Notes: generated from the letters alone by a model not told the origin. 32,143 nt of DNA from JBDIVL01 sp039794405 (GCA_039794405.1 JBDIVL010000049.1:1-32143); one strand, 5' to 3'. Shown: positions 15,893-25,008, counted from the stretch's first letter. Numbers and translations are program-made.

Positions 15893-17993
15893 CTCCGCAC
15901 TCAACGATGCCGGAAAGAAACACAACAGGCTTATCCATGAAAAGAGTCCGTATTTACTGCAGCATGCAGAAAACCCCGTCGACTGGTATGCCTGGGGGCC
16001 TGAGGCCTTTGAAAAAGCCAGTAAGGAAAACAAACCCATCTTCCTTTCCATTGGTTATTCAACCTGTCACTGGTGCCACGTAATGGCGCACGAATCATTC
16101 GAAGATCCGGAGGTTGCCAGGTTAATGAATGAGGTATTTATCTGTATTAAGGTAGATAGAGAGGAACGGCCTGACATAGACAATATTTATATGCGTGTCT
16201 GCCAGATGATGACGGGCAGCGGCGGCTGGCCGCTTACTATTCTCATGACGCCTGACAAAAAACCCTTTTATGCCGGCACATATATCCCGAAGAAAAGCTA
16301 TGGACGAATAGGCATGCTGGACCTGGTTCCCCGTATCAAAGAGTTATGGAACACGCAACACGCTGATATTCTGAAATCAGCCAATCAGATTACGGAGGGT
16401 CTTAATCAGTTTTCTCATGACTCTTCAGAGGCAAGACTTGACGCCTCTACCTTAAAGGCTGCATATGAGCTGCTCGCCAGGCGCTTTAGTGAGCAGCATG
16501 GCGGTTTCGGCACTTCGCCAAAATTCCCGAGCCCACAAAACCTTCTCTTCTTACTGCGCTACTGGAAGAGTACGGACGACGGGAATGCCCTTAGGATGGT
16601 GGTCAAAACCCTCCATTCCATGCGGAAAGGCGGCATATACGACCATATCGGGTATGGTTTTCATCGATATTCTACTGACCCCGAATGGCTCGTCCCCCAT
16701 TTTGAAAAAATGCTTTATGATCAGGCAATGCTGGCGATGGCATATACAGAGGCATATCTGGCAACGGGGAAGAAAGAATTCGGTGAGACCGCAAAAGAGA
16801 TATTTGCATACGTTATGCGTGACATGACAGACCCGAAAGGCGGATTCTACTCTGCCGAGGATGCTGACAGCGAGGGTAAGGAGGGGAAGTTTTATGTCTG
16901 GACAGAAGAGGAGATTCGCCATGCCCTCAAAGAAGAAGATGCAAACCTGATCATCAATGTATTTAACATCGAAAAGGCAGGTAATTTCAAAGATGAAATA
17001 GCCGGCAAGAATACGGGAGACAACATCCTGCATCTGAAAAAAAACCTTGCGGAAATAGCTCTCGGGAATAAGACATCTTTGGATGAACTCCAAGAACGTG
17101 TCGAAACTGCCAGAAGGAAATTGTTTGCTGTGCGCAGTAAAAGAATACGCCCGCACAAGGATGATAAAATATTGACAGACTGGAACGGGCTAATGATAGC
17201 TGCCCTGGCAAAAGGGGCGCAGGCATTTGATGCGCCGGAATATTTGGCTGCGGCAGAACGTGCGGCAGACTTCATTCTTTCGGACATGCGCAGGCAGGAT
17301 GGAAGATTGCTGCACCGTTACCGTGGCGGTCAAGCAGGCATACCGGCCTTTGCAGATGATTACGCCTTCTTTATATGGGGACTACTTGAACTCTATGAAA
17401 CAAACTTCAATGTAAATTATCTCCGGACAGCGCTGGATCTGAACAATGAAATGATAAAACATTTCTGGGATAATCAAAACGGTGGTTTTTATTTTACCGC
17501 GGATGATGCAGAGGACCTTATCGTTCGGCAGAAAGAAGTCTACGACGGCGCCATACCATCTGGGAATTCAGTAGCGGCCCTGAACTTATTCAGGCTTGCG
17601 AGAATCACCGCAGACCCTGAGCTTGAAGAGAAGGCAAATAAAACAATGCTCGCCTTTTCCACGGAGGTAAAAAAGATGCCTGCCGGTTACACACAGATGA
17701 TGATTGGGCTTAGTTTCGGAATAGGCCCTGCTTATGAGATTATCATAGCAGGCAACCCGCGTGCAGTGGACACCAGGGACATGCTTAATACTCTCAGAAG
17801 GCATTTTATACCCAATAAGATCGTACTCTTAATACCGACAGATGAAAAAACGCCGGAGATCACCAGAATCGCCAAATTCACAGAGCATCAATCAGGCATA
17901 GGCGGCAAAGCTACCGCTTATATCTGCCGTGATTACACATGCAAGATGCCTGTGACAGATACGAAAGAAATGCTTAAACTGCTCAAAGAATAG
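15789..17993 (+). CDS. Exported DUF255 / YyaL-type thioredoxin-like protein
   Basis: The 734 residues begin with a likely signal peptide (MRKTLFIFLAILTTISTVNL). The thioredoxin-like DUF255 domain follows, starting at NRLIHEKSPYLLQHAENPVDWYAW and containing the STCHWCHVMAHESFED motif. The rest is a long alpha/alpha-barrel region resembling six-hairpin glycosidases and sugar epimerases. Members (YyaL, mammalian SPATA20) are widespread but their biochemical role is not settled. Most bacterial members have no signal peptide, so export is notable here. The ATG at 15789 is preferred because gaggaaagg precedes it by about 8 bases. The frame open to 15663 lies inside the toxin remnant and would add residues unlike the family. 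Confidence 0.88.
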   Translation: MRKTLFIFLAILTTISTVNLRNVSSDAETKEMKHSSALNDAGKKHNRLIHEKSPYLLQHAENPVDWYAWGPEAFEKASKENKPIFLSIGYSTCHWCHVMAHESFEDPEVARLMNEVFICIKVDREERPDIDNIYMRVCQMMTGSGGWPLTILMTPDKKPFYAGTYIPKKSYGRIGMLDLVPRIKELWNTQHADILKSANQITEGLNQFSHDSSEARLDASTLKAAYELLARRFSEQHGGFGTSPKFPSPQNLLFLLRYWKSTDDGNALRMVVKTLHSMRKGGIYDHIGYGFHRYSTDPEWLVPHFEKMLYDQAMLAMAYTEAYLATGKKEFGETAKEIFAYVMRDMTDPKGGFYSAEDADSEGKEGKFYVWTEEEIRHALKEEDANLIINVFNIEKAGNFKDEIAGKNTGDNILHLKKNLAEIALGNKTSLDELQERVETARRKLFAVRSKRIRPHKDDKILTDWNGLMIAALAKGAQAFDAPEYLAAAERAADFILSDMRRQDGRLLHRYRGGQAGIPAFADDYAFFIWGLLELYETNFNVNYLRTALDLNNEMIKHFWDNQNGGFYFTADDAEDLIVRQKEVYDGAIPSGNSVAALNLFRLARITADPELEEKANKTMLAFSTEVKKMPAGYTQMMIGLSFGIGPAYEIIIAGNPRAVDTRDMLNTLRRHFIPNKIVLLIPTDEKTPEITRIAKFTEHQSGIGGKATAYICRDYTCKMPVTDTKEMLKLLKE

Positions 17994-18012
17994 GGACACT
18001 TCCCATATTTCA

Positions 18013-18282
18013 TTATAGCCTGCCGCTTCTTTTATATTTGCGGTTTATGTATTGTGTGTATACCAGATTTGTCCCGCCTATCCCTCTGGCAAGGGATTTT
18101 TCTTGTTCAGGCGTCACGATTATATGGACGTGGTTTGTCATAAGACAATATGCCCAAATATCCAACCCCCATTTTTTGCTATAGCCACTGAGGGTCTTTA
18201 GATAAAACGCCTTGTCTTCATCGTCAAAAAAGACGTCTCCCCCATTGTTTCCACGTTGAGTAATATGGTGCGGATAATTCAC
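18013..18282 (-). pseudogene. REP-associated tyrosine transposase (RAYT), truncated copy
   Basis: The 89 residues are nearly identical to the N-terminal part of the complete transposase at 19212-19940 (NYPHHITQRGNN, HUH motif NHVHIIV, ending IN-RKYKRSGRL). A stop then occurs where the full protein continues with WQNRFYST. The missing part is replaced directly by the terminal motif gggacacttccc (18001 region). This is an internal deletion that joins the middle of the gene to the 3' end of the element. Confidence 0.85.
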
Positions 18283-18422
18283 AGTGTCCCTCTAATTCCA
18301 CCGCTCCATTATCATTGAGGGATTCATAATGATGCTTGTAAATCTGAAAAACTACTCTATATTACATAAAAGATACTATACGGCTAAAGGATTATATACT
18401 TGAAAAAAGGCAATTATTTTAA

Positions 18423-18653
18423 AAAATCCGTTGCTATGCAGAAACTATACGATATTATGAGTGTCGACAGGGTATAGCGCGCATTGAACAAATCGTAAAA
18501 GATAAACATAAAGGTACTCTTCAGGTACCCACCGGTGATATGATTAACGCTCAATCAGGACAAAATATTGAAAACTATAGATTGTTAGTCAACATAAAAG
18601 ACATCCTAATAAGGAGGAAAAATGCAAAGTACCGCTTTAAAGAGAGAAGCTAA
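18423..18653 (+). other. Conserved open stretch upstream of toxin-antitoxin copy A
   Basis: A 76-codon open frame (internal ATG at 18540) reads ARIEQIVKDKHKG, then TGDMINAQSGQNIENYRL, and overlaps the antitoxin start. In copy B the two substitutions inside this part (CAG/CAA and GGT/GGC) are both synonymous in this frame. Further upstream the copies differ by a one-base indel. No family was recognised. It may be the tail of a decayed gene. Confidence 0.3.
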
Positions 18654-18861
18654 AAAGGCGATAGATGAGTTGTCAGAAGAAAAGGTGAAAGTTGCTATTG
18701 ATTTTATAGATTACCTCAAGAAAAAAGAAGAAATGGAAGCAACCCTTGAAATACTATCCAGTCGTGAGCTTATGGCACAAATAGGGGAAGCGGAGAAGGC
18801 TATAAGGAAAGGCAAATTTAGCGAATTTGTTCCATGGGAAAAAGTGAAACGCAATGTATAA
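18622..18861 (+). CDS. RelB-like antitoxin, copy A
   Basis: The 79 residues are highly charged and helical. The N-terminal part (LKREAKKAIDELSEEKVKVAIDFIDYLKKKEE) is typical of DUF2281/RelB-like antitoxins, and the C-terminal tail (SEFVPWEKVKRNV) probably wraps the toxin. AAGGAGG at 18611-18617 stands 4-5 bases before the ATG, a very strong site. The gene overlaps the toxin gene by eight bases. The protein is identical to copy B at 27493-27732, so the two modules can cross-neutralise each other. Autoregulation through the upstream region is likely by analogy but not shown. Confidence 0.85.
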   Translation: MQSTALKREAKKAIDELSEEKVKVAIDFIDYLKKKEEMEATLEILSSRELMAQIGEAEKAIRKGKFSEFVPWEKVKRNV

Positions 18862-19114
18862 AGTTTCCTCTCACAAAAAGGCAGTCAAGTATTATGTAAG
18901 CCTTGATGATAAAGCAGCAAGAAGGATAAATAAAGCCATTGAAGCAATGAGCAATAATCCATTTGAAGGAGCGCATATCAAAAAACTGCGGGGGACACAT
19001 GAAGGGAAATACAGATATGCAGTGGGTGATTTGAGAATTGTTTACAGGATTAACGAGGAAGAGAAAATAATCCTTATTGAAGCGATAGGGCCAAGAGGGA
19101 ATATTTACAAGTGA
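18854..19114 (+). CDS. RelE/ParE-family toxin, copy A
   Basis: The 86 residues show the complete family pattern: KKAVKYYVSLDDKAARRINKAI helices, KLRGTHEGKYRYAVGDLRIVY strands and a C-terminal IGPRGNIYK. These toxins are usually ribosome-dependent mRNA interferases (RelE) or gyrase poisons (ParE); the sequence does not decide between them. It starts inside the antitoxin gene, which ensures coupled synthesis. The gene is complete and identical to copy B, unlike the truncated RelE at 15632. Confidence 0.85.
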   Translation: MYKVSSHKKAVKYYVSLDDKAARRINKAIEAMSNNPFEGAHIKKLRGTHEGKYRYAVGDLRIVYRINEEEKIILIEAIGPRGNIYK

Positions 19115-19211
19115 TTTCTGAAAAAAGATGTGATCAGGGGCGCCCTTCATAATTAAATTAACGAATTATGTTTTGATGAAGAGGGAATAGGGAACACTTC
19201 CCATATTTAAT

Positions 19212-19940
19212 TTACACCCGATTCTTTTTCCTTGGCCTGCCGGCCTTCTTTGGCAAAATGCAGCGATCAAACGCTTTCTCAAGCTTTTTTACAAATCGCT
19301 CTGTGCCACCAAGTAGCCTCCCTGTCGAGGTCGCCTTCCTGATAAGCGTGTCTAATTCTTTGTCATCTTTTACCATGAAGTCTTTATATTCCTCCCGTTC
19401 CTTCTCGACCAGCCAATCCCCCGAAAGAATGTCATCTCTAAATCCCATGATGTGGGCTTTTGCGCTTGGCCATGTGTAGGCTTCTGCCTTTTTTACAAGT
19501 CCGGTTTTTACAGGGTTTCGTTCTATGTATCTTATTACAGCCCATACGTATGGCTCTTTTTCTATTATCGTGGAATAAAAGCGATTCTGCCATAGCCTGC
19601 CGCTTCTTTTATATTTGCGGTTTATGTATTGTGTGTATACCAGATTTGTCCCGCCTATCCCTCTGGCAAGGGATTCTTCTTGTTCAGGCGTCACGATTAT
19701 ATGGACGTGGTTTATCATAAGACAATATGCCCAAATATCCAAACCCCATTTTTTGCTATAGTCACTGACGGTCTTTAGATAAAACGCCTTGTCTTCATCG
19801 TCAGAAAAGACATCTCCCTGATTGTTTCCACGTTGAGTGATATGGTGCGGATAATTCACAGCGCATACTCTTGCTATTTTTTTGGCATACAGGGCATACA
19901 TTGGAGTTGCTTCACTATGATCTATATGCGTAATCTCCAT
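19212..19940 (-). mobile_element. REP-associated tyrosine transposase (RAYT), complete
   Basis: The 242 residues belong to the Y1/HUH transposase superfamily: HUH motif His78-Val-His80 (NHVHIIV), a tyrosine-bearing helix (TNLVYTQYINRKYKRSGRL, Tyr102/Tyr105), WQNRFYSTII, and RYIERNPVKTGLV. The C-terminus is basic (KKAGRPRKKNRV). Family members usually begin close to KIARV, so the real start may be the ATG at 19901 rather than 19940. The motif gggaacacttccc lies just beyond the 3' end, and similar motifs sit next to every remnant copy in this window. Such enzymes mobilise REP palindromes. Confidence 0.88.
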
Positions 19941-20020
19941 TTAATCAGACAGCATAAACTCGCGGCAACAGCATTTGCTTCCACACAAACCCCGCTTGAG
20001 GAAGGTTGAGGAATTCATCT

Positions 20021-20660
20021 GTGGAAAATGTGACGAAGACGTATAATGATTTCTGGTCGTCAGAGTTAAAGAATAATCGAAAGCAGAGAAATAAACGCTG
20101 GTTTCGGCGTAAACGGCATAAATGATTAAGCTACGTGTTTCCCCGTTTATCCCTGAAATGCGGCTTTGCAAAAAAAATACCATCAGGGCGTAGTTTCTAT
20201 TGCAGAAGGGTTTTTCTGCGATCTGGGATGTGGTTTGGGCGGCTATGCCGTACTGTACCAAGTCTCCTGCCGTAGGTTTGGATGCCTCTGCCAATACCCT
20301 TTCATTTGCCAATTCAGAGAGAAAAAGTTACATTTTGATCGGATCAATTTTATTACCGGCAATCTCTTTGATACGCCTGTTAAAAGCAGTTGTTTTGATA
20401 CCGTCTATCCCGGGCAGGTATTGGAACATGTTGAAGATGAGGAAGAAGTATTAAGAGAAGCCGTTCGCATACTCAAACCCTGTGGAAAATTAATTATCTC
20501 GGTTCCCAAAGAAGATCTTTTGCCGAGTCCATACCATGTAAGAACATACACTGCAAAAGATTTAAAATCACTCCTCGGACCTTATACCCATGAAGAAATA
20601 CTATTTTATCCCTTTGATGCAAGAAGATTTACTGTGTCATTGAAGGTGATTAAAAAATAG
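20021..20660 (+). pseudogene. Class I SAM-dependent methyltransferase, frameshifted
   Basis: GTG at 20021 follows GAGGA and starts an open frame (NVTKTYNDFWSSELK ... NKRWFRRKRHK) that stops at TGA 20123-20125. Sequence in two other frames continues the same protein. FCDLGCGLGGYAV (SAM motif I, about 20217-20255) shifts into KSPAVGLDASANTLSFANSERKSY (about 20258-20331), then back to NFITGNLFDTP ... VLEHVEDEEEVLREAVRILKPCGKLIISVPKE. The frame 20166-20660 looks like an intact gene, but about 24 residues, including the acidic residue that binds the SAM ribose (GLDAS), are replaced by out-of-frame sequence. At least three lesions make this a pseudogene. It lies right beside the complete transposase. 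Confidence 0.8.
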
Positions 20661-20703
20661 TTTACGCTAAACAAAAAACGGGTATATAATAAAAGAGAAA
20701 CAA

Positions 20704-21087
20704 GTGCTTATATGGAGGAGAAGTTATGCTGTGCCACCTCCTTCTCTTACCATAACTGACGAGCGTCATCCCGGTGATGACATAAAATATCAAAATAATG
20801 ATAAAAAAGAAATACCTTTAACAGAGAGTTTAAAAGACACCGTTTTTAGATTTTTACCTTACTGGAATGAGGTAATATCACCCGCTATCCATGAGAAAAA
20901 AAAAGTCGTCATTGTAGCTCACGGGAATAGTTTAAGGGCTTTGGTCAAGTATCTTGATAATATACCAGGCGATAAAAACACAGCGTTAAACATCCCGACG
21001 GGTATACCTCCTGTGTATGAGCTCGATGAGGGATTAAAATCAACCTCGAAATATTATCTTGGAAAGTTAATGAAAGGTGAAGTATGA
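20704..21087 (+). pseudogene. gpmA: 3' fragment of phosphoglycerate mutase
   Basis: The frame matches the C-terminal half of 2,3-bisphosphoglycerate-dependent phosphoglycerate mutase: VLIWRRSYAVPPP, TDERHPGDD, LPLTESLKDT-like (IPLTESLKDTVFRFLPYW), VVIVAHGNSLRALVKYLD and NIPTGIPPVYELD. The N-terminal half with the catalytic RHGE histidine is absent; upstream sequence is unrelated. It cannot be an active mutase. Its end overlaps the ATG of the ATPase gene (ATGA), and the ATPase ribosome-binding site lies within it. This may be why the 3' end survived. Confidence 0.82.
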
Positions 21088-23747
21088 ATTGGTACCAGCT
21101 TCATATAAAAGAAATAATACAAAAGCTTGGGACATCGGAAGAAGGATTGACTGACAATGAAGCCATGGAACGTCTTAAACAATACGGCCCAAATAAACTT
21201 ATTGAAGAAGAAAAGATAAGCAAATTTAAAATTCTCTTCCAACAATTCACAAGCCCGCTCATTTATATCCTTCTTATCGCCGCCGTTGTAACAGCCCTTC
21301 TCAAAGAATATATTGATACCAGTGTAATTATGGCTGCTGTGATCCTTAACGCGGTTATTGGTTATATGCAGGAATATAAAGCAGAACAGGGCGTGAGGGC
21401 GCTCAAAAAAATGCTAATACCAAAGGCACGTGTTTTAAGAAACGGTAAGGAGAAAGAGATACATAGCGAGCAACTGGCGCCAGGCGATGTTGTCCTCCTT
21501 GCATCTGGCGCCAAGGTGCCTGCCGACCTGAGGTTGCTCAATACGTATGAGTTGAAGGTTGAAGAAGCCATGCTTACTGGCGAATCAATCCCCGCTGAAA
21601 AATCAACTTCAGCAATAAGTGAAGATAATTTGACCTCTGGTGATCAAAAGAATATGACCTTTATGGGAACCATCGTGGTGAGTGGGAGGGCAAAGGGTAT
21701 TGTGGTAGAGACAGGGTCAAAGACTGTGATTGGTGGCATTGCCAAAGAGGTTAAAGAGATAGGAGTGACAAAGGCCCCTCTTCAGAAAAAGATAGAAAAT
21801 TTTGCAAAATATATTGGATTTGTTGTCCTGGCAGCCTCTGTAGTGCTTTTTAGTATGGGAATAATTATTGGTGAAAACATACATGACATGTTCATGACGG
21901 CAGTGGCTGCTGCTGTAGCAGCCATACCTGAAGGACTTCCCATTGTCGTGACCATAGCCATGTCTATTGGTGTGGCCAGAATGGCGAGGCAGAACGCCAT
22001 CATGAGAAAACTTCCGGCGGCTGAGACCCTAGGAAGCACCACGGTTATCTGTTCAGATAAGACGGGAACCCTTACGAAAAACGAGATGACTGTCAGGCTC
22101 ATTTACGACGGAGAGCATATCTATGATGTTGCCGGGAGTGGATATGAACCAAAGGGTGAGATACTCCATGATAAAATGTCTGTTAATACAGAGGAGAGGA
22201 AGAGACATCTTCAGGTACTACGCATAGGGCTTCTCTGCAACGAATCAAATATGTATGAAGAAGATGGCCAGTACAAAGTTGACGGAGACCCTACAGAGGG
22301 CGCCCTTATTGTCTCTGCAATAAAGGCAGGTCTCATGCCGGAGAACGAAAAAAAACACTATCCGCAGATTGCAATAATACCCTTTGAGTCTGAACATGGT
22401 TACATGGCAACCCTTCACAGACACGGAGGGAAAAAGCTTGTATTTGTTAAAGGGGCGCCTGAGAGGGTATTGGATATGTGTACCGGAGTTGCGGCTGATG
22501 ACGGTTCTCAGAAAAAAGAGATTTTACATATTGCACATAACTTTGCAAAAGAAGGTATGCGGGTACTTGCCTTTGCTTACAAGGAAGCCTCTCACGACGT
22601 GGAAGAACTTACGCATCATGACGTGGAGTCGGGACTGACCTTCGCGGGTCTCCAGGGAATGATAGATCCTCCACGGTTAGAGGTAATAGATGCCGTGAAA
22701 GGGTGTAAGCAAGCAGGCATCAGAACCATCATGATAACGGGCGACCATGCGGTCACCGCAGTATCCATTGCAAAAAAACTTGGATTAGGTGGTGCAGACC
22801 CTGAAGTGATCCCTGGTAAAGAGCTTGAAACGATGAGTGATAGAGAACTCTTTCACAAGGTAAAGGACGTTTCTGTATATGCCAGGGTCTCTCCACACCA
22901 CAAATTGAGAATAGTACAACAATTGAAGAAGCGCGGTGAGATTGTCGCAGTAACAGGCGATGGCGTTAATGACGCCCCCGCCCTCAAGGAAGCGCACATA
23001 GGCATCGCTATGGGAAGAACAGGGACCGATGTGGCAAAGGAGGCATCTGACATGGTACTTGCGGACGATAATTTTGCAAGTATATTTAATGCCGTAAAAG
23101 AGGGGCGGATACTATTTGACAATATCCGCAAGGTCGTATTCTTTCTTATACCAACCGGTATAGCTACGATAATTTCTATTATTGCTACCCTTATTTTGGG
23201 CGTACCCATGCCATACTTACCCACCCAGCTTCTCTGGATAAATATCGTTACGAATGGCTTGCAAGATGTTGCCCTTGCCTTTGAACCAGGAGAAAAAGGG
23301 ATAATAAACAGACCGCCGAGGGACCCCAAAGAGGGTATATTGTCCCGACTGCTGATAGAAAGAATCTTTCTTGTAGCCCTTATAATCAGCGGAGGAGTTA
23401 TTTATAACTTTATCTCTGCTTTAAACGAAGGCGTCTCCCTTGAAAAGGCAAGATCTGTCGCCATGACAACAATGGTCTTCTTCCAGTTCTTTCAGGCGTG
23501 GAATTCCCGGTCTGAGCTTCAGTCAATTTTCAGAATCAATCCCTTCAGCAACCCCTTTCTGTTCTACAGCATGATAGCAGCCTTTTTTGCTCAACTGGCG
23601 GTGCTGTACGTGCCAACCCTCCAATGGGTTTTCAGAACAGAACCGCTTACAGCAAAAGAATGGATAAACATAGGAGCAACAACGGTAACAATTGTCATTG
23701 CCGTTGAGACGGATAAATGGATAAGAAGAAAGAGGGGTGTAAAATGA
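21084..23747 (+). CDS. P2-type cation-transporting ATPase (Ca2+-ATPase-like)
   Basis: The 887 residues carry a cation-ATPase N-terminal domain and the TGES actuator motif at 165-168. PEGLP in membrane helix 4 is followed by phosphorylation site DKTGT with Asp325, KGAPE in the nucleotide domain and TGDGVND at 624-630. A C-terminal membrane domain follows (PTQLLWINIVTNGLQDVALAFEP). Length and motifs fit SERCA/PMR1-like pumps; the exact ion (Ca2+, Mn2+, Na+ or H+) is not certain. AAAGGTGA stands 3-5 bases before the ATG. Its stop overlaps the start of the site-2 protease gene, so both are translated together. Confidence 0.9.
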   Translation: MNWYQLHIKEIIQKLGTSEEGLTDNEAMERLKQYGPNKLIEEEKISKFKILFQQFTSPLIYILLIAAVVTALLKEYIDTSVIMAAVILNAVIGYMQEYKAEQGVRALKKMLIPKARVLRNGKEKEIHSEQLAPGDVVLLASGAKVPADLRLLNTYELKVEEAMLTGESIPAEKSTSAISEDNLTSGDQKNMTFMGTIVVSGRAKGIVVETGSKTVIGGIAKEVKEIGVTKAPLQKKIENFAKYIGFVVLAASVVLFSMGIIIGENIHDMFMTAVAAAVAAIPEGLPIVVTIAMSIGVARMARQNAIMRKLPAAETLGSTTVICSDKTGTLTKNEMTVRLIYDGEHIYDVAGSGYEPKGEILHDKMSVNTEERKRHLQVLRIGLLCNESNMYEEDGQYKVDGDPTEGALIVSAIKAGLMPENEKKHYPQIAIIPFESEHGYMATLHRHGGKKLVFVKGAPERVLDMCTGVAADDGSQKKEILHIAHNFAKEGMRVLAFAYKEASHDVEELTHHDVESGLTFAGLQGMIDPPRLEVIDAVKGCKQAGIRTIMITGDHAVTAVSIAKKLGLGGADPEVIPGKELETMSDRELFHKVKDVSVYARVSPHHKLRIVQQLKKRGEIVAVTGDGVNDAPALKEAHIGIAMGRTGTDVAKEASDMVLADDNFASIFNAVKEGRILFDNIRKVVFFLIPTGIATIISIIATLILGVPMPYLPTQLLWINIVTNGLQDVALAFEPGEKGIINRPPRDPKEGILSRLLIERIFLVALIISGGVIYNFISALNEGVSLEKARSVAMTTMVFFQFFQAWNSRSELQSIFRINPFSNPFLFYSMIAAFFAQLAVLYVPTLQWVFRTEPLTAKEWINIGATTVTIVIAVETDKWIRRKRGVK

Positions 23748-24856
23748 ACGGGGCATTATTTAAAGGGACATGGAAAGTTGCAACGGTGATGGGAATACCC
23801 ATGCGGGTGCATTTCTCGTGGTTTATCGTCTTTGGTCTGATAACATGGTCTTTATCTACTCATTATTTCCCGAAGGCAGCGCCAGAACTTCCGGTAGCCT
23901 CTTACTGGATTAAGGGTATATTGGCGTCTTTGCTCCTTTTTGCCTCTGTCGCCTTCCATGAGCTTTCCCATTCGTATATCGCCAAAAAATACCATATTCC
24001 TATCACGAGTATTACCCTGTTCATTTTCGGAGGCGTTGCACAGATGAAAGGAGAACCGCCGCATCCCAAAGCAGAATTCAGGATGGCAATCGCCGGCCCT
24101 CTTTCAAGTTTTTTCTTATCGGGTCTTTTCTTCCTGGTGTCTGTAAATACTGGTGGTGGGACAAGGGCGCTTTTTTCTTACCTCGCGCAAATCAATTTTA
24201 TACTTGGCGCTTTTAATCTCATCCCAGGCTTTCCGATGGATGGCGGAAGGATACTCAGGGCAGCGCTATGGAGCAGGACAAAGGATTATTTTTACGCTAC
24301 CCAGAAAGCGGCTAATTTCGGGCAAAGGATCGCCATGTTTTTCCTCCTTTTTGGTCTGTTTTTGATTTTTACCGGTTCTTCCGGTGGACTATGGCTGATG
24401 CTTATAGGACTGTTCCTTTACTTGGCAGCACAGTCAAGCCAACAACAGGCAACCCTCCAGGAGGCGCTCTCAAATATCAAGGTCAAAAACGTCATGGCAA
24501 GGGATATTGTAACCGTTAATTCCTCGATTCCCATCGACGAGGCGGTAGATAAGTATTTTCTTAAATATGGATACGGCGGATTTCCTGTCATGGATGGCGG
24601 AAAATTTCTGGGCATTATAACCCTCAAGGAGATCAAGAACGTTCCTCGGGAAGATTGGAGTAAAGTAAAGGTATCAGACATTTTAGTCCCCCATAACAAA
24701 AAATGGGAGATGACCCATGATTCCGATGTCATGAGAGCCCTTGAATTAATGATACAAGAAGACAAAGGTAGGATTATAGTCATGGAAAACGATAAGATTG
24801 TAGGTTTAATTACTAGAAACGGCATTGCGCGATATTTGCAGATTATGGGCAAATAA
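23744..24856 (+). CDS. Site-2 protease family membrane metalloprotease with CBS pair
   Basis: The 370 residues contain membrane helices with HExxH (His72-Glu-Leu-Ser-His76, in FHELSHSYIA) and the second zinc-ligand region GFPMDGGRILRA with Asp166. Two CBS domains follow (about residues 245-300 and 310-368). This matches the M50B / SpoIVFB-type group with C-terminal CBS domains, which cut substrates within the membrane. CBS pairs usually bind adenine nucleotides. A frame extends to 23717, but the ATG at 23744 overlaps the ATPase stop (ATGA) and has GAGGGG upstream, so it is chosen. The link to the ion pump suggests regulated proteolysis tied to ion or energy state (inference). Confidence 0.88.
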   Translation: MNGALFKGTWKVATVMGIPMRVHFSWFIVFGLITWSLSTHYFPKAAPELPVASYWIKGILASLLLFASVAFHELSHSYIAKKYHIPITSITLFIFGGVAQMKGEPPHPKAEFRMAIAGPLSSFFLSGLFFLVSVNTGGGTRALFSYLAQINFILGAFNLIPGFPMDGGRILRAALWSRTKDYFYATQKAANFGQRIAMFFLLFGLFLIFTGSSGGLWLMLIGLFLYLAAQSSQQQATLQEALSNIKVKNVMARDIVTVNSSIPIDEAVDKYFLKYGYGGFPVMDGGKFLGIITLKEIKNVPREDWSKVKVSDILVPHNKKWEMTHDSDVMRALELMIQEDKGRIIVMENDKIVGLITRNGIARYLQIMGK

Positions 24857-25008
24857 TTTTATACCAGTAAAAAAAGTTTTTTAAAGCGGAAAAGCAAATG
24901 TAAAGAGGTTAATTCTCCAATGAATAAAAAAGTATAAATAGCATGGCCAGTTTTCTTAAAAAGTTAAATTTCGAATTTGTTTGCTGCCAAATCTCATACT
25001 AAACAATC

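Larger units (their letters stand above)
18272..19234. repeat. Duplicated segment A carrying a toxin-antitoxin module
   Basis: This segment recurs at 27144-28118. By eye the toxin-antitoxin coding part (18622-19114) is identical in both. The roughly 330 bases upstream differ at about seven places, and the segment after the toxin differs by small indels. Both copies start at the 5' edge of a transposase remnant and end at the 3' edge of a transposase sequence (acacttcccatattt). Confidence 0.9.

Noticed and set aside
15527..16051. Minus-strand ORF of 174 codons
   Set aside because: It lies opposite the RelE remnant and the DUF255 gene, has no family features and no ribosome-binding site; a shadow frame.
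16551..17156. Minus-strand ORF of 201 codons inside DUF255
   Set aside because: It is antisense to well-conserved DUF255 sequence and has unusual Cys/Phe-rich composition; a shadow frame.
19941..20312. Minus-strand ORF of 123 codons
   Set aside because: The plus strand here carries recognisable methyltransferase remnants; the antisense frame has no support.
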